Source of the DNA: an uncultured Pelagibacteraceae bacterium
GTDB taxonomy: Bacteria > Pseudomonadota > Alphaproteobacteria > Pelagibacterales > Pelagibacteraceae
Direction: 5' to 3'
Assembly (NCBI GenBank): GCA_902610975.1
Contig: CACLXL010000006.1
Span: 1-32,008 of the forward strand
Length of the DNA: 32,008 bases
The notes under the pieces are model-generated. The model was not told the origin of the DNA. It was given only the letters and a program-made list of their open reading frames with translations, and did no database searches. Below, one piece after another: positions 1 through 8,859 of this stretch. Each line of letters opens with the position of its first letter. Position 1 is the first letter of the stretch. A program made the position numbers and the translations under genes.

Positions 1-2
1 AT

Positions 3-743
3 ATGAAAAAAAATAAAATTGTATCTATAATTTCTGATAATATTAAAACCTTAGCTGGAGCTTTAATAATTGCCATATTAATTAGATCGTTAATTATTCA
101 ACCTTTTTATATACCTTCATCCTCAATGGAACCCACATTACTAGTCGGAGACAGAATATTTGTTACTAAATATACTTATGGGTACAGCAAACATTCTTTC
201 CCTTTTAGTCCAAACTTTTCAAACAATCGTTTTTTGTCTCAAAATCCTATCCAAGGTGATTTAGTTGTTTTTAAAACACCTGCAGACAATAGAACTGATT
301 ATATTAAAAGATTAATAGGATTACCAGGAGATGAAATTCAATTTATTAAAGGAGAACTTTTTATAAATGGAAAAAAAATTTTACGAAAAAAAACAAAAAT
401 TTCCACTCCAATAAAATGCGGTAATTTTAATTTCGATACCAATACGTTTATAGAAACATTGCCTAATGGAGTAAGCCATTTAGCTTCTTATAATAAAGCT
501 GGGACTTTACAAAATACAAAAAAATATAAGGTACCATCTAACCATTATTTCTTAATGGGTGATAATAGAGATTGCTCTAAGGATAGTAGATTTCTTGATG
601 AAGTTGGATACGTAACCAATTTAAACCTAGTTGGTAAAGCAAAAATAATTTTCTTTTCAAATGATACGAACAAAAGCAGCTTATTGAAATTTTGGAATTT
701 AAATAAATCTTTTAGGTTAGAAAGGCTATTTAAAATTTTATAA
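3..743 (+). CDS. lepB: Signal peptidase I
   Basis: Type I leader peptidase that removes signal peptides from exported proteins at the periplasmic face of the inner membrane. The 246-residue protein has one N-terminal membrane segment (about residues 14-33) followed by the catalytic Ser box PSSSMEPTL (Ser41), the Lys box YIKRLIGLPGD (Lys102) and the family box GDNRDCSKDSR (186-196). All three family S26 motifs are intact. Only two bases precede the ATG in this window, so an upstream start cannot be excluded, but the N-terminus has the usual short cytoplasmic stretch. The stop overlaps the rnc start by one base, so the two are surely co-transcribed, as is usual for lepB-rnc. Confidence 0.95.
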   Translation: MKKNKIVSIISDNIKTLAGALIIAILIRSLIIQPFYIPSSSMEPTLLVGDRIFVTKYTYGYSKHSFPFSPNFSNNRFLSQNPIQGDLVVFKTPADNRTDYIKRLIGLPGDEIQFIKGELFINGKKILRKKTKISTPIKCGNFNFDTNTFIETLPNGVSHLASYNKAGTLQNTKKYKVPSNHYFLMGDNRDCSKDSRFLDEVGYVTNLNLVGKAKIIFFSNDTNKSSLLKFWNLNKSFRLERLFKIL

Positions 744-1408
744 TGAACAGATCGCTAAAAGAATTAGAAAATTTGTTAAAATATAATTTTAAAAATATAA
801 AGTTATTAGAAGGTGCCTTAACTCACAAAAGCTTTAATACTAATAAAAATAATGAAAAGTTAGAGTTCCTTGGTGATAGAGTACTAGGTTTAATTATTGC
901 AAAAATACTTTTAGACAAATATCCTGATGAAAAAGAGGGGATAATTGATAAAAAATTTGCAAATTTAGTTAATAAACGAACATGTGTAAATATTGCAAAA
1001 AAACTAAATTTGAAAAAATTTCTTTATTTAGGCGCTTCCCATAAAAATTTAGAAAGGTCTGCTGATAAAATTGTAGCTGATTGTTTAGAGGCTATCGTTG
1101 GCGCAGTTTATTTAGATGGAGGTCTCAAGCAATCTGAGAAATTTATTCTTAATTTATGGAAAAAATTTATTTTAGACTCTGTTATCACGTTAATAGACCC
1201 TAAAACCAAACTGCAGGAATATAGCTTAAAAAAGTATAAAAAATTACCAAAATATACTTTTTTTAAAAAAACTGGCCCTCAACACAAACCTATATTTAAA
1301 ACTGAAGTTGAAATACCTCTTTCAAAAAAGATAGTAGGAGAAGGTACATCGAAAAAAAATGCACAACAAAATGCTGCGGCAAAATTAATTAAAATTTTAA
1401 ATATATGA
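743..1408 (+). CDS. rnc: Ribonuclease III
   Basis: Double-strand-specific endoribonuclease for rRNA precursor and mRNA processing. The N-terminal RNase III domain carries the signature NEKLEFLGD (residues 37-45, with the metal-binding Glu41 and Asp45) and a second acidic helix, DCLEAIVGAVYLDGG. A double-stranded RNA-binding domain fills the C-terminus from about residue 150, ending in the typical GEGTSKKNAQQNAAAKLI helix. The length, 221 residues, is normal. The gene overlaps lepB by one base and recO by four (ATGA). The GTPase gene era, which sits between rnc and recO in many Proteobacteria, is absent here. Confidence 0.95.
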   Translation: MNRSLKELENLLKYNFKNIKLLEGALTHKSFNTNKNNEKLEFLGDRVLGLIIAKILLDKYPDEKEGIIDKKFANLVNKRTCVNIAKKLNLKKFLYLGASHKNLERSADKIVADCLEAIVGAVYLDGGLKQSEKFILNLWKKFILDSVITLIDPKTKLQEYSLKKYKKLPKYTFFKKTGPQHKPIFKTEVEIPLSKKIVGEGTSKKNAQQNAAAKLIKILNI

Positions 1409-2082
1409 ACTGGGAAGATGAATGTTATCTTTTATCAAAAAGAAAATTTAGAGAAAATGCTAGTATAATAGATGTATTTACAAAGAATAAAGGTAAAGTT
1501 TCTGGCATCGTATACGGGGGCAATTCAAGAAAAATTAAAAATTATTTACAAATATCAAATAAACTTCACATAATTCATAATGCAAAAAATGAAAACAGAT
1601 TAGGATATTTTAAAACCGAATTAGTGAAACCAGTATCACCATTGTATTTCAATGATAAAGAGAGATCTTCAGCTTTATTATCATTATCATCAATTTTAAA
1701 TATTTTATTACCAGACTCTCAACCTAATGAAAATATTTATAACTCTTTCGAGGAATTTCTAAATTCTATTAATTTAGAAAATTGGATAATACTATTTATC
1801 TTTCTAGAGTTGAATTTAATTAAAAATCTAGGTTATGATACAAATCTAGAAAATTTCAAAAATAATAATTTTCAAAATGATATTCAAAAAATACAAATTG
1901 ATAATTTTAATTATGAAGTGCCGAAATTTCTTATAGAAAAAAAATTCCCAGAAAAATTATCAAACATCCTAATAAAGAAATCACTTTATTTTACAAGAAA
2001 TATTATTCAAAATAAATTTTTTTTCCCACACAATTTACATTTCCCGAAGTCAAGAATTTTATTAGAAAGCTATTATAATTAA
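1405..2082 (+). CDS. recO: DNA repair protein RecO
   Basis: Recombination mediator of the RecFOR pathway, which loads RecA onto single-stranded DNA coated by SSB. The N-terminus (about 1-80) resembles the RecO OB-fold: an early Glu-Asp-rich start, then the IVYGGNSRK loop. The helical remainder includes the LELNLIKNLGYD stretch that aligns with the family's central helix. At 225 residues it is short, and it has a single Cys (residue 7), so no CxxC-type zinc site is possible. Identification rests on these weak similarities plus position after rnc. It overlaps rnc by four bases and overlaps the 3' end of convergent hemB by four bases. Confidence 0.82.
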   Translation: MNWEDECYLLSKRKFRENASIIDVFTKNKGKVSGIVYGGNSRKIKNYLQISNKLHIIHNAKNENRLGYFKTELVKPVSPLYFNDKERSSALLSLSSILNILLPDSQPNENIYNSFEEFLNSINLENWIILFIFLELNLIKNLGYDTNLENFKNNNFQNDIQKIQIDNFNYEVPKFLIEKKFPEKLSNILIKKSLYFTRNIIQNKFFFPHNLHFPKSRILLESYYN

Positions 2083-3074
2083 TATTTTTTTAATTTTTTT
2101 GCTATATCAATTGCAAAATAAGTTACTATTGCGCACGCGCCAGCTCTTTTAAATGAATAAATGCTTTCTATTATAGACTCCTCATTTAAAATTTTTTTTT
2201 GAATTGCATTTTTCATTAACGAATATTCTCCAGACACCTGGTAAGCTAATACTGGAATCTTAAAATTTTTTTTTATTTTATTAATTATATCTAAATAAAT
2301 TATACCAGGTTTTACCATAACCATATCTGCCCCTTCCTTTATATCAAGTCCAACCTCCCTAAAAGACTCCAATGTGTTTCTATAATCCATTTGATATGTT
2401 TTTTTATCACTTTTTAATTTGGATTTCGTTCCAACCGCATCTCTAAAGGGACCATAAAAACTCGATGCATATTTTACAGCATAAGATAAAATGCTTACAT
2501 CTTTAAAATTATTTTTATCTAAAGCTTTTCTAATTTCTCCAACACGTCCATCCATCATATCTGATGGCGCGATTACATCACAACCCATTTCAGCTTGTAA
2601 TAAAGCTTGCTTGACTAATATCTTTATTGTTCGTTCATTATCAACTTGTTTTTTGAATATTACTCCATCATGGCCATGCGATGTATAAGGATCTAATGCT
2701 ACGTCACACATTACACCTATTTCTGGAAATTTTTCTTTTATAAGTCTTATACTTCTACATACTAGATTGTCAGAATTCAAAGCCTCACTACCTATATCAT
2801 CTTTTTTATTATTAGGTGTATATGGGAATAAAGCAACCATAGGTATTTTGAATTTTTTTACCTGTTTAAGAATAGTTGGGAGTTTGTCTATTGTATATCT
2901 TTTTACTCCAGGCATGGATTTAATTATTTCTACTTTGTTTTTACCATCTCTAATAAATATTGGTAAAATCAAGTCATTACTTGAAATACTGGTTTCTGAA
3001 ATAAGATTCCTCATCCATCTTGATTTTCTAAGTCTTCTTAACCTTGTTTTGGGATATGAGCCGAAAATATTCAT
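2079..3074 (-). CDS. hemB: Delta-aminolevulinic acid dehydratase (porphobilinogen synthase)
   Basis: Condenses two 5-aminolevulinate molecules to porphobilinogen, the second common step of haem synthesis. The 331-residue protein has both active-site lysines, in SYAVKYASSFYGPFRDA (Lys201) and MVMVKPG (Lys255), and the PSDMMDGRVGEIR segment. The metal-site region reads DVALDPYTSHGHDG, with Asp and no Cys, which is the Mg-type site known from alphaproteobacterial enzymes and not the zinc three-Cys type. It is transcribed opposite to recO with tail-to-tail overlap and diverges from rpiB across a 78-base gap. Confidence 0.96.
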   Translation of the reverse strand: MNIFGSYPKTRLRRLRKSRWMRNLISETSISSNDLILPIFIRDGKNKVEIIKSMPGVKRYTIDKLPTILKQVKKFKIPMVALFPYTPNNKKDDIGSEALNSDNLVCRSIRLIKEKFPEIGVMCDVALDPYTSHGHDGVIFKKQVDNERTIKILVKQALLQAEMGCDVIAPSDMMDGRVGEIRKALDKNNFKDVSILSYAVKYASSFYGPFRDAVGTKSKLKSDKKTYQMDYRNTLESFREVGLDIKEGADMVMVKPGIIYLDIINKIKKNFKIPVLAYQVSGEYSLMKNAIQKKILNEESIIESIYSFKRAGACAIVTYFAIDIAKKLKKY

Positions 3075-3152
3075 GTATAGTCCTGATAATTTAATATGTT
3101 ATGCGACAAATATATTAATATTATTGTAAATAGTGTAATTTAATTAACTATT
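3075..3152. promoter_or_regulatory. Divergent hemB/rpiB intergenic region
   Basis: This AT-rich gap is the only space from which hemB (leftward) and rpiB-glyA-nrdR-rib (rightward) can be promoted. A TATTAT hexamer at 3119-3124 is a possible -10 for the rightward operon, but I find no good -35 at the right distance. No operator, riboswitch-like fold or terminator is evident. The promoter role is inferred from gene orientation. Confidence 0.3.
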
Positions 3153-3605
3153 ATGAGCAATATAAAACTAAACAAGATTTTTAAAACTGTATGTATTGCC
3201 TCAGATCATGCAGGTTTTAATTTAAAAGAAAATATAAAAAATTATTTAATCGATAAGAATGTTTCTGTATTTGATTTAGGCCCTTACAACAATCATTCCG
3301 TCGATTATCCAGATTATGCCAAAAAGCTTGGAAATAGAATCAAGTTAAATAAAAGTGATGTAGGCATACTAGTTTGTGGTTCAGGGACGGGTATGGCAAT
3401 AAGTGCCAATAAAATCAAAACAATTAGAGCAGCTGTCTGCTATAATTTGAGGTCTACAAGATTGTCTAGACAACATAATAATGCTAATATAATTGCATTA
3501 GGTGCTAGATTAACAAAAAAAAAATTGTCGCTAAAATTAGTCGAAACTTTTTTAATTACTAAATTTGAGGGCGGCAGACATCTAAGAAGGGTAAAAAAAA
3601 TATAA
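3153..3605 (+). CDS. rpiB: Ribose 5-phosphate isomerase B
   Basis: Interconverts ribose 5-phosphate and ribulose 5-phosphate in the pentose phosphate pathway; member of the LacAB/RpiB family. Visible motifs are [14 protein letters not shown] (Asp18-His19, phosphate/substrate binding), [11 protein letters not shown], and the active-site [14 protein letters not shown] with catalytic Cys75, followed by [15 protein letters not shown]. At 150 residues the length is normal, with a short polar N-terminal extension before the first strand. It is the first gene of a long forward run and is followed two bases later by glyA, a common alphaproteobacterial pairing. Confidence 0.95.
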   Translation: MSNIKLNKIFKTVCIASDHAGFNLKENIKNYLIDKNVSVFDLGPYNNHSVDYPDYAKKLGNRIKLNKSDVGILVCGSGTGMAISANKIKTIRAAVCYNLRSTRLSRQHNNANIIALGARLTKKKLSLKLVETFLITKFEGGRHLRRVKKI

Positions 3606-3607
3606 TT

Positions 3608-4909
3608 ATGTCTATAGCATTTAAATTAAATAAATACTTAAACAGTTTTTTTAAATTAGATTTAAAAAGAGCTGACAATGATTTATATAAATCAATACAA
3701 GCTGAGTTTTCGAGACAACAAAATCATATAGAACTAATCGCATCTGAAAATATTGTTTCAAAAGCTGTTTTAGAGGCGCAAGGATCTGTTTTAACTAATA
3801 AATACGCTGAGGGTTATCCCGGTAAAAGGTATTACGGAGGATGTGAGCATGTAGACATCTCAGAAAATTTAGCAATTGAAAGAGCTAAAAAATTATTTGA
3901 CTGTAAGTTTGCTAATGTGCAACCTCATTCAGGTGCTCAAGCAAATGGTGCTGTTTATTTAGCTCTACTAAAACCTGGCGATACAACTCTTGCCATGAGT
4001 TTAAATTCAGGTGGACACCTTACTCATGGTGCAAAACCAGCCCAATCAGGAAAATGGTTTAATGCACTTCATTATGAGGTTGATAAAGAAACGGGATTGA
4101 TTGATTACGGAAGTGTAGAAAAAATTGCCACTGAAAAAAAACCAAAACTTATTATTGCAGGAGGTAGTGCCTATTCTAGAGTAATTGATTTTAAAAAATT
4201 TAGAGAAATTTGCGATAAAGTTGGAGCTTACTTTCTAGTTGATATGGCTCATTTTTCTGGTTTAGTGGCCGGAGGTGCCTATCCAAACCCTACTAAATAT
4301 GCAGATGTAGTTACTTCAACAACTCATAAAGTTTTGAGAGGTCCAAGAGGAGGAATTATTTTAACAAACAAAGAAGATCTAATTAAAAAATTTAACAGTG
4401 CAATATTTCCAGGTTTACAAGGTGGACCATTGATGCACGTTATTGCTGCAAAGGCAGTTTGTTTCAAAGAAGCTCTATCAGGAGATTTTAAAGAATATAC
4501 AAAAAATGTAATAAATAATGCTAAGGTTCTTTCTCAAAGATTAACTGAAAAAGGTTTTAAAATTTTTTCAGGTGGAACTGATACTCATTTAATGTTAATA
4601 GATCTAAGATCTTTTGGTGTGACTGGTAAAGATGCTCAAGCTTCTCTTGGTAGAGCTAATATCACTTGTAACAAAAATGGAATTCCCTTTGACTCTGAAA
4701 GTCCAATGATAACATCTGGCATCAGGTTAGGTACACCTGCTTGCACTACCAGAGGTTTTGGAGAAAACGAATTTAAGTTAGTTGGAGATTTAATTTTTAA
4801 AGTAGTTCAAGGATTAAGCAGGAATAAAGAAGATAACTCAAAAATAGAAAAAGAAGTTCAAAAAGAAATAATTGAACTTTGCTCGTCTTTTCCTATATAT
4901 AGTAGTTAA
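3608..4909 (+). CDS. glyA: Serine hydroxymethyltransferase
   Basis: PLP enzyme that converts serine and tetrahydrofolate to glycine and 5,10-methylene-tetrahydrofolate, the main source of one-carbon units. The 433-residue protein has the family N-terminal motif [10 protein letters not shown], the [15 protein letters not shown] substrate-binding segment, and the PLP-lysine motif [13 protein letters not shown] (Lys241). The start two bases after the rpiB stop gives a normal N-terminus. The 3' end lies close to nrdR. No glycine riboswitch lies upstream: the gene is embedded in the operon without leader space. Confidence 0.97.
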   Translation: MSIAFKLNKYLNSFFKLDLKRADNDLYKSIQAEFSRQQNHIELIASENIVSKAVLEAQGSVLTNKYAEGYPGKRYYGGCEHVDISENLAIERAKKLFDCKFANVQPHSGAQANGAVYLALLKPGDTTLAMSLNSGGHLTHGAKPAQSGKWFNALHYEVDKETGLIDYGSVEKIATEKKPKLIIAGGSAYSRVIDFKKFREICDKVGAYFLVDMAHFSGLVAGGAYPNPTKYADVVTSTTHKVLRGPRGGIILTNKEDLIKKFNSAIFPGLQGGPLMHVIAAKAVCFKEALSGDFKEYTKNVINNAKVLSQRLTEKGFKIFSGGTDTHLMLIDLRSFGVTGKDAQASLGRANITCNKNGIPFDSESPMITSGIRLGTPACTTRGFGENEFKLVGDLIFKVVQGLSRNKEDNSKIEKEVQKEIIELCSSFPIYSS

Positions 4910-4916
4910 AATATTT

Positions 4917-5378
4917 ATGCTTTGCCCATTTTGTAGAGAAAAAGACACCTCAGTCGTAGACTCACGGCCAACCGAGGATGGAACCGCCATCAGAAGAAGA
5001 AGATTATGTGGCTGTGAAAGAAAAGAAAGATTTACAACATTTGAAAGAGTTCAATTTCAAGAACTAACAGTTATAAAAGGTAACGGTAAAAGAGAGCCAT
5101 TTGATAGAGATAAAATCTCAAAATCAATTAGAATTGCTACAAGAAAGAGACCTATAGACTCAGAGACTATTGAAAAATTTATTTCCAAAATTGTACGAAA
5201 TCTTGAAGGCCTAGGTGAAAGTGAAATACCAACACCAACTATAGGTAAGTTTATTATGGAAGGTCTTTCATCCTTAGATAAAGTTGCTTATGTACGTTTT
5301 GCTTCCGTCTACAAAAATTTTAAAGAAGCAAGAGACTTTGAGGAATTTGTAGGCAACTTAGATGAAAACAAATCATAA
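4917..5378 (+). CDS. nrdR: Transcriptional repressor NrdR
   Basis: ATP/dATP-sensing repressor of ribonucleotide reductase genes. The start is placed at the ATG encoding [10 protein letters not shown]; an in-frame ATG 45 bases upstream (inside glyA) would add a non-family N-terminus. The N-terminal zinc ribbon has CPFC (Cys3, Cys6) but its second knuckle reads [18 protein letters not shown]: a CxC (Cys31, Cys33) with one extra residue before RFTT, in place of the usual CxxC. The ATP-cone domain (about residues 49-140) is complete, with [16 protein letters not shown] near its start. The 3' end overlaps ribD by 17 bases. The nrdR-ribD order is typical of alphaproteobacteria. Confidence 0.93.
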   Translation: MLCPFCREKDTSVVDSRPTEDGTAIRRRRLCGCERKERFTTFERVQFQELTVIKGNGKREPFDRDKISKSIRIATRKRPIDSETIEKFISKIVRNLEGLGESEIPTPTIGKFIMEGLSSLDKVAYVRFASVYKNFKEARDFEEFVGNLDENKS

Positions 5379-6432
5379 TTTTTATTCCACTTTAGCTTTT
5401 AATTTAGCTGAAAAAAATTTAGGGAAAACAAATTACAATCCCTCTGTTGGATGTATAGTAGTTAAAAACAATACTGTGATTAGTTCTGGAGTAACTTCTT
5501 TAAACGGAAGACCCCATGCAGAATTCAATGCTTTAGATAAGAAGATAAATTTTAAAGGAGCAAGTATTTATGTTACTTTAGAACCTTGTGTTCATTATGG
5601 TGTTACACCGCCTTGTATAAATATTATTAAAAGAAAAAAAATTAAAAATGTTTTTTTTTCTGTAAATGATCCTGATTTAAGAACTCACAAAAAGGCAAAA
5701 AAATTATTAAAAAGAAATAATATCAAGTGTAAACAAATAAGATTAAATAATAATTTTTATAGAAGCTATATTTATAATAAGAAAAAAGAATTACCCTTAA
5801 TTGATGCTAAAATTGCCATATCTAAAGATTTTTTTACAATTAATAAAAAAAGTAAGCGAATTACTAATGGAAGGTCTGAAAAAATAACTCATCTTTTAAG
5901 ATCAAAGTATGACTCAATTATTTCAACCTCAAAATCAATAAATGAAGATAACTCACTGTTGAATTGTAGGCTAGAAGGACTAAGCACTAATCAACCTGAC
6001 TTGATAGTAATTGATCGAGAATTGAAATTAAAAAGAAATTTAAAATTACTCAAAATTACTAAACATAGAAAAACACTCATTTTTACTAAATCGAATGATA
6101 AAAAAAAAATTTCCTTTTTCAAAAAAAAAGGATGCAAAATTGTAAAGATACAAAATCTTGATGATAAAAAAGATTTTCTTAATTTTTTAAAGATTTTATA
6201 TAAGATAGGTAAAAGAAGAATTTTGATAGAATCTGGTTTAACATTTTTATCTAAACTTTTAAAATTTGATCTTATAAACGAATTATTTTTATTTAGATCT
6301 AGCATATATCTTAAAAAAAATGGAGTAAATAATATTAGTTCAAGTTTTTTAAAAAGTTTTAGCTTAAAAAAAAAGATAAACGTTAATTTAGATAATGACG
6401 AACTATATAATATAAAGGTTAAAAATGTTTAA
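5362..6432 (+). CDS. ribD: Riboflavin biosynthesis bifunctional deaminase/reductase
   Basis: Performs the deamination and side-chain reduction steps that follow GTP cyclohydrolase II in riboflavin synthesis. The deaminase domain (about 1-145) has the zinc ligands in PHAEFNAL (His52) and [13 protein letters not shown] (Cys76, Cys85). The reductase domain is recognisable by [10 protein letters not shown], the [13 protein letters not shown]...[10 protein letters not shown] segment and [14 protein letters not shown], although several positions are looser than in typical RibD (ILIESG for ILVEGG). It overlaps nrdR upstream and ribE by eight bases downstream. The protein is extremely Lys-rich, like its neighbours. 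Confidence 0.93.
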   Translation: MKTNHNFYSTLAFNLAEKNLGKTNYNPSVGCIVVKNNTVISSGVTSLNGRPHAEFNALDKKINFKGASIYVTLEPCVHYGVTPPCINIIKRKKIKNVFFSVNDPDLRTHKKAKKLLKRNNIKCKQIRLNNNFYRSYIYNKKKELPLIDAKIAISKDFFTINKKSKRITNGRSEKITHLLRSKYDSIISTSKSINEDNSLLNCRLEGLSTNQPDLIVIDRELKLKRNLKLLKITKHRKTLIFTKSNDKKKISFFKKKGCKIVKIQNLDDKKDFLNFLKILYKIGKRRILIESGLTFLSKLLKFDLINELFLFRSSIYLKKNGVNNISSSFLKSFSLKKKINVNLDNDELYNIKVKNV

Positions 6433-7012
6433 TGGTGTAATTTTTAACATAGGAGAAGTTCACTCAATTAAAAAAAATCAAAAAAGTATTTTAATTTGTA
6501 TTAAAAGTAATTTAAACCTAAAAAACAAAGATATTGGATCATCAATCTGCTGTGATGGAGTATGTTTGACGTTAAATAATGTTAAAAAAAATTTATCTTT
6601 TTTCTATATTTCAAATGAAACTATTAAAAGATCAAATTTTAGAAATTTAAAAATTGGAAGTAAAATTAATTTAGAAACCTCACTTATTTATGGAAAAAAA
6701 ATATCGGGAAATTTTTCTCAAGGTCATGTAGATTGTACTGCAAAAATAAAAAAAATCGATTTTATTGACAAATCTTGGATATTAAAACTAGAAATTCAAA
6801 ATAAAATATTTAATAAATATCTAGAGGAAAAAGCATCTATAACAATTAATGGAGTCTCTTTAACTATTTCTTATGTATCAAAAAGATTTTTTTTACTCAA
6901 CATCATCCCTCATACTTTAAAACTTACAAATCTAAAATACTTAAAAAAAAATGACATTGTAAACGTTGAATTAGATATATTTGGCAAATATGTATATAAA
7001 TATACCAACTGA
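6425..7012 (+). CDS. ribE: Riboflavin synthase alpha subunit
   Basis: Dismutates two 6,7-dimethyl-8-ribityllumazine molecules into riboflavin and the pyrimidine precursor. Two lumazine-binding repeats are visible: the first with DIGSSICCDGVCLTLNN and SNETIKRSNF, the second starting near FSQGHVDCTAKI with ASITINGVSLTIS and NIIPHTLKLTNL. The 195-residue length is normal. It overlaps ribD by eight bases, and its stop is followed one base later by the chosen ribBX start. The symbol follows the convention in which ribE is the alpha subunit and ribH is lumazine synthase. Confidence 0.93.
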   Translation: MFNGVIFNIGEVHSIKKNQKSILICIKSNLNLKNKDIGSSICCDGVCLTLNNVKKNLSFFYISNETIKRSNFRNLKIGSKINLETSLIYGKKISGNFSQGHVDCTAKIKKIDFIDKSWILKLEIQNKIFNKYLEEKASITINGVSLTISYVSKRFFLLNIIPHTLKLTNLKYLKKNDIVNVELDIFGKYVYKYTN

Positions 7013-7013
7013 T

Positions 7014-8072
7014 ATGTCTAATAAAAAATTTTCATCTATCTCCTCAATTATCAACGACGCCAAAAAAGGCAAAATGTTTATTTTAGTTGATGACAAAGAC
7101 AGAGAAAATGAAGGAGATCTTGTAATTCCAGCTTCAAAATGTAACTCAAGCAGTATTAACTTTATGGCTAAACATGGAAGGGGTTTAATTTGCTTAGCTC
7201 TAACGTCAAATCAAGTTGACAAATTAAAATTACCGTTAATGTCTCGAAAAAACAAATCTAGAATGCAGACAGCTTTTACTATTTCTATTGAGGCAAAAAA
7301 GGGAATTTCAACTGGTATATCAGCATATGATAGAGCAAAAACAATTAGAGTCGCTATTAATATAAAAGCAAAAAAAAATGATCTAGTTTCACCTGGACAT
7401 GTTTTTCCTTTAGTGGCTAGACCGGGCGGCGTATTAGAAAGAGCTGGTCATACAGAAGCATCTGTTGATATATCAAAATTAGCAAAAATAAATCCAAGCG
7501 CAGTCATTTGTGAAGTAATGAATGAGGATGGAAGAATGGCTAGATTAAAAGAATTACAAAAATTTTCTAGAAAGCATAAAATCAAGATTGCATCCATTGA
7601 AGAATTAATTGAATATAAATTAAAAAATGAAAAATTAATATTTAAGATTAATTCAAAAGAATTAAAAATATACAATAAAAATAAATTTGAATTTTTAACA
7701 TATATTAATAAACTTGATGGTTCAAAAAATTTTGTAATCAAAAAAGGAAATATAAATTCCAAAAAATCAATTCGAGTGAGAGTAATATCAACAACTTTAA
7801 AAAATTCAAAGTTAATATCATCTAATTCTAAAGTGAAAAGCTCCTTAAAGTATCTAACAAAATTTACGAATTTCGCTTTAGTTATAATTAACAATAAAAG
7901 TAAAGACAAAAACGAAAAAGATAATTATACCTTAAGATATTATGGGATTGGAGCACAAATTATTAAAGATTTGAAAATAAAAAATATGATACTTGTAACT
8001 AGAGTAAGAAAAAAAATAATTGGTTTAGAAGGTTTTGGTCTAAGAATAAAAAAACAAGAGTTCTTAAAATGA
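7014..8072 (+). CDS. ribB: RibBX-type protein: DHBP synthase with a degenerate GTP cyclohydrolase II-like domain
   Basis: The N-terminal half (about 1-205) is 3,4-dihydroxy-2-butanone-4-phosphate synthase, supplying the four-carbon unit for lumazine: VDDKDRENEGDL (25-36), RAGHTEASVD with His146, and EVMNEDG (167-173). The C-terminal half (about 206-352) aligns with RibA only at its end (YYGIGAQIIKDL, KKIIGLEGFGLRI). It contains no Cys, so the three-Cys zinc site needed for GTP cyclohydrolase II is absent. This matches the RibBX variant known in Proteobacteria, and a separate ribA should exist elsewhere. I chose the ATG at 7014; an in-frame ATG 33 bases upstream lies inside ribE. It overlaps ribH by four bases. 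Confidence 0.92.
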   Translation: MSNKKFSSISSIINDAKKGKMFILVDDKDRENEGDLVIPASKCNSSSINFMAKHGRGLICLALTSNQVDKLKLPLMSRKNKSRMQTAFTISIEAKKGISTGISAYDRAKTIRVAINIKAKKNDLVSPGHVFPLVARPGGVLERAGHTEASVDISKLAKINPSAVICEVMNEDGRMARLKELQKFSRKHKIKIASIEELIEYKLKNEKLIFKINSKELKIYNKNKFEFLTYINKLDGSKNFVIKKGNINSKKSIRVRVISTTLKNSKLISSNSKVKSSLKYLTKFTNFALVIINNKSKDKNEKDNYTLRYYGIGAQIIKDLKIKNMILVTRVRKKIIGLEGFGLRIKKQEFLK

Positions 8073-8458
8073 AAAAAATTTTAATTGTTGTTTCGAGATA
8101 TAATGATACAAATTTTTTATTAAATTCTACAAAACAAGTGTTGACAAAAACAAAAATTAAGTTCAAAACAATTAAAGTAAACGGAGCTTTTGAAATTCCT
8201 GTTACTATTTCAAGAAATATAAAAAAGTTTGATGCTTTTATAGCCTTAGGAATTATTATTAAGGGCGAAACGTTAAATTTTGAGTTTATATCTCAAGCAA
8301 TTACCAATGGATTAATGAATTTATCTATTTCAAGCAAAAAACCCATAGGAAACGGAATTTTAACTTGTTATGACAGTCAACAAGCAATTAAAAGATCTAA
8401 CAAAGGTGCAGAAGCTGCTGAAGCTGTAATAGATGTATTAAATCAGAAATTATTGTGA
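8069..8458 (+). CDS. ribH: 6,7-dimethyl-8-ribityllumazine synthase
   Basis: Condenses the RibBX and RibD-pathway products into lumazine. Family motifs are VVSRYND, VNGAFEIPV (38-46), ALGIIIKGETLNFEF (59-73) and SNKGAEAAEAVI near the C-terminus. At 129 residues it is short for the family (usually about 140-160), mostly through a clipped N-terminus. The catalytically important His of the GETxHF motif is Asn here (Asn70). Overlaps of four bases with both ribBX and nusB place it firmly in the operon. It is the only plausible lumazine synthase in the window and is probably functional, but activity is not certain given the His replacement. Confidence 0.92.
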   Translation: MKKILIVVSRYNDTNFLLNSTKQVLTKTKIKFKTIKVNGAFEIPVTISRNIKKFDAFIALGIIIKGETLNFEFISQAITNGLMNLSISSKKPIGNGILTCYDSQQAIKRSNKGAEAAEAVIDVLNQKLL

Positions 8459-8859
8459 TAAGAAAAAATATTTCCCAAGAAAAAAGCCCTAGAGTCAAGA
8501 TTATTCAAAAGATTTATAATTCTTTAATGAATCCAGATAGTGAAATTGAATATCCAAAAAGCCAGTATAAGAAATTTATAAAAGACGTTGTATCTGGAAC
8601 ACTTGAAAGGTCTGAATTAATTGAGGAGACTATTCATAGAAATCTTTCAAGCGATATAGACTTAAAGAAAACTGATAAATTACTAAAAATAATATTGTTT
8701 GCCGCAGTATTTGAATTATTATTTAAGCACAATAATCCAAAAAAAGTCATTATAAGCGAATATTTACAAGCATCAGAATATTTTTTAGAAAAAGTTCAAA
8801 TCGGATATTTGAACGCTATTTTAGACAAAATATCAAAAGAGCTAAGAAAAGATGTGTAA
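8455..8859 (+). CDS. nusB: Transcription antitermination factor NusB
   Basis: Small all-helical RNA-binding protein that, with NusE/S10, promotes antitermination on rRNA operons. The 134-residue product has the family pattern: an N-terminal basic segment with PRVKIIQKIYNSLMN, the central LKKTDKLLKIILFAAVFELLF helix region, and VIISEYLQASEYFLEKVQIGYLNAILDKI. It starts with GTG, sharing the four-base GTGA with the ribH stop, a translational-coupling arrangement. ribH-nusB is a widespread gene pair, which supports the call. Confidence 0.9.
   Translation: MIRKNISQEKSPRVKIIQKIYNSLMNPDSEIEYPKSQYKKFIKDVVSGTLERSELIEETIHRNLSSDIDLKKTDKLLKIILFAAVFELLFKHNNPKKVIISEYLQASEYFLEKVQIGYLNAILDKISKELRKDV

Noticed and set aside
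2767-3129. 120-codon forward frame antisense to hemB that runs into the rpiB leader
   Set aside because: Entirely explained by hemB codons; no ribosome binding site or motif.
4872-4916. Upstream in-frame start for nrdR
   Set aside because: It would add 15 residues overlapping glyA before the zinc-ribbon start that is normal for NrdR.
7448-7909. 153-codon reverse frame inside ribBX
   Set aside because: Phe/Leu-rich translation is the mirror of a Lys/Asn-rich gene; the forward gene has conserved motifs throughout.
7624-8072. Pseudogene call for the second half of RibBX
   Set aside because: The frame is intact to the conserved C-terminal motif, and degenerate RibA domains of this kind are known, so it is treated as a variant protein and not as decay.
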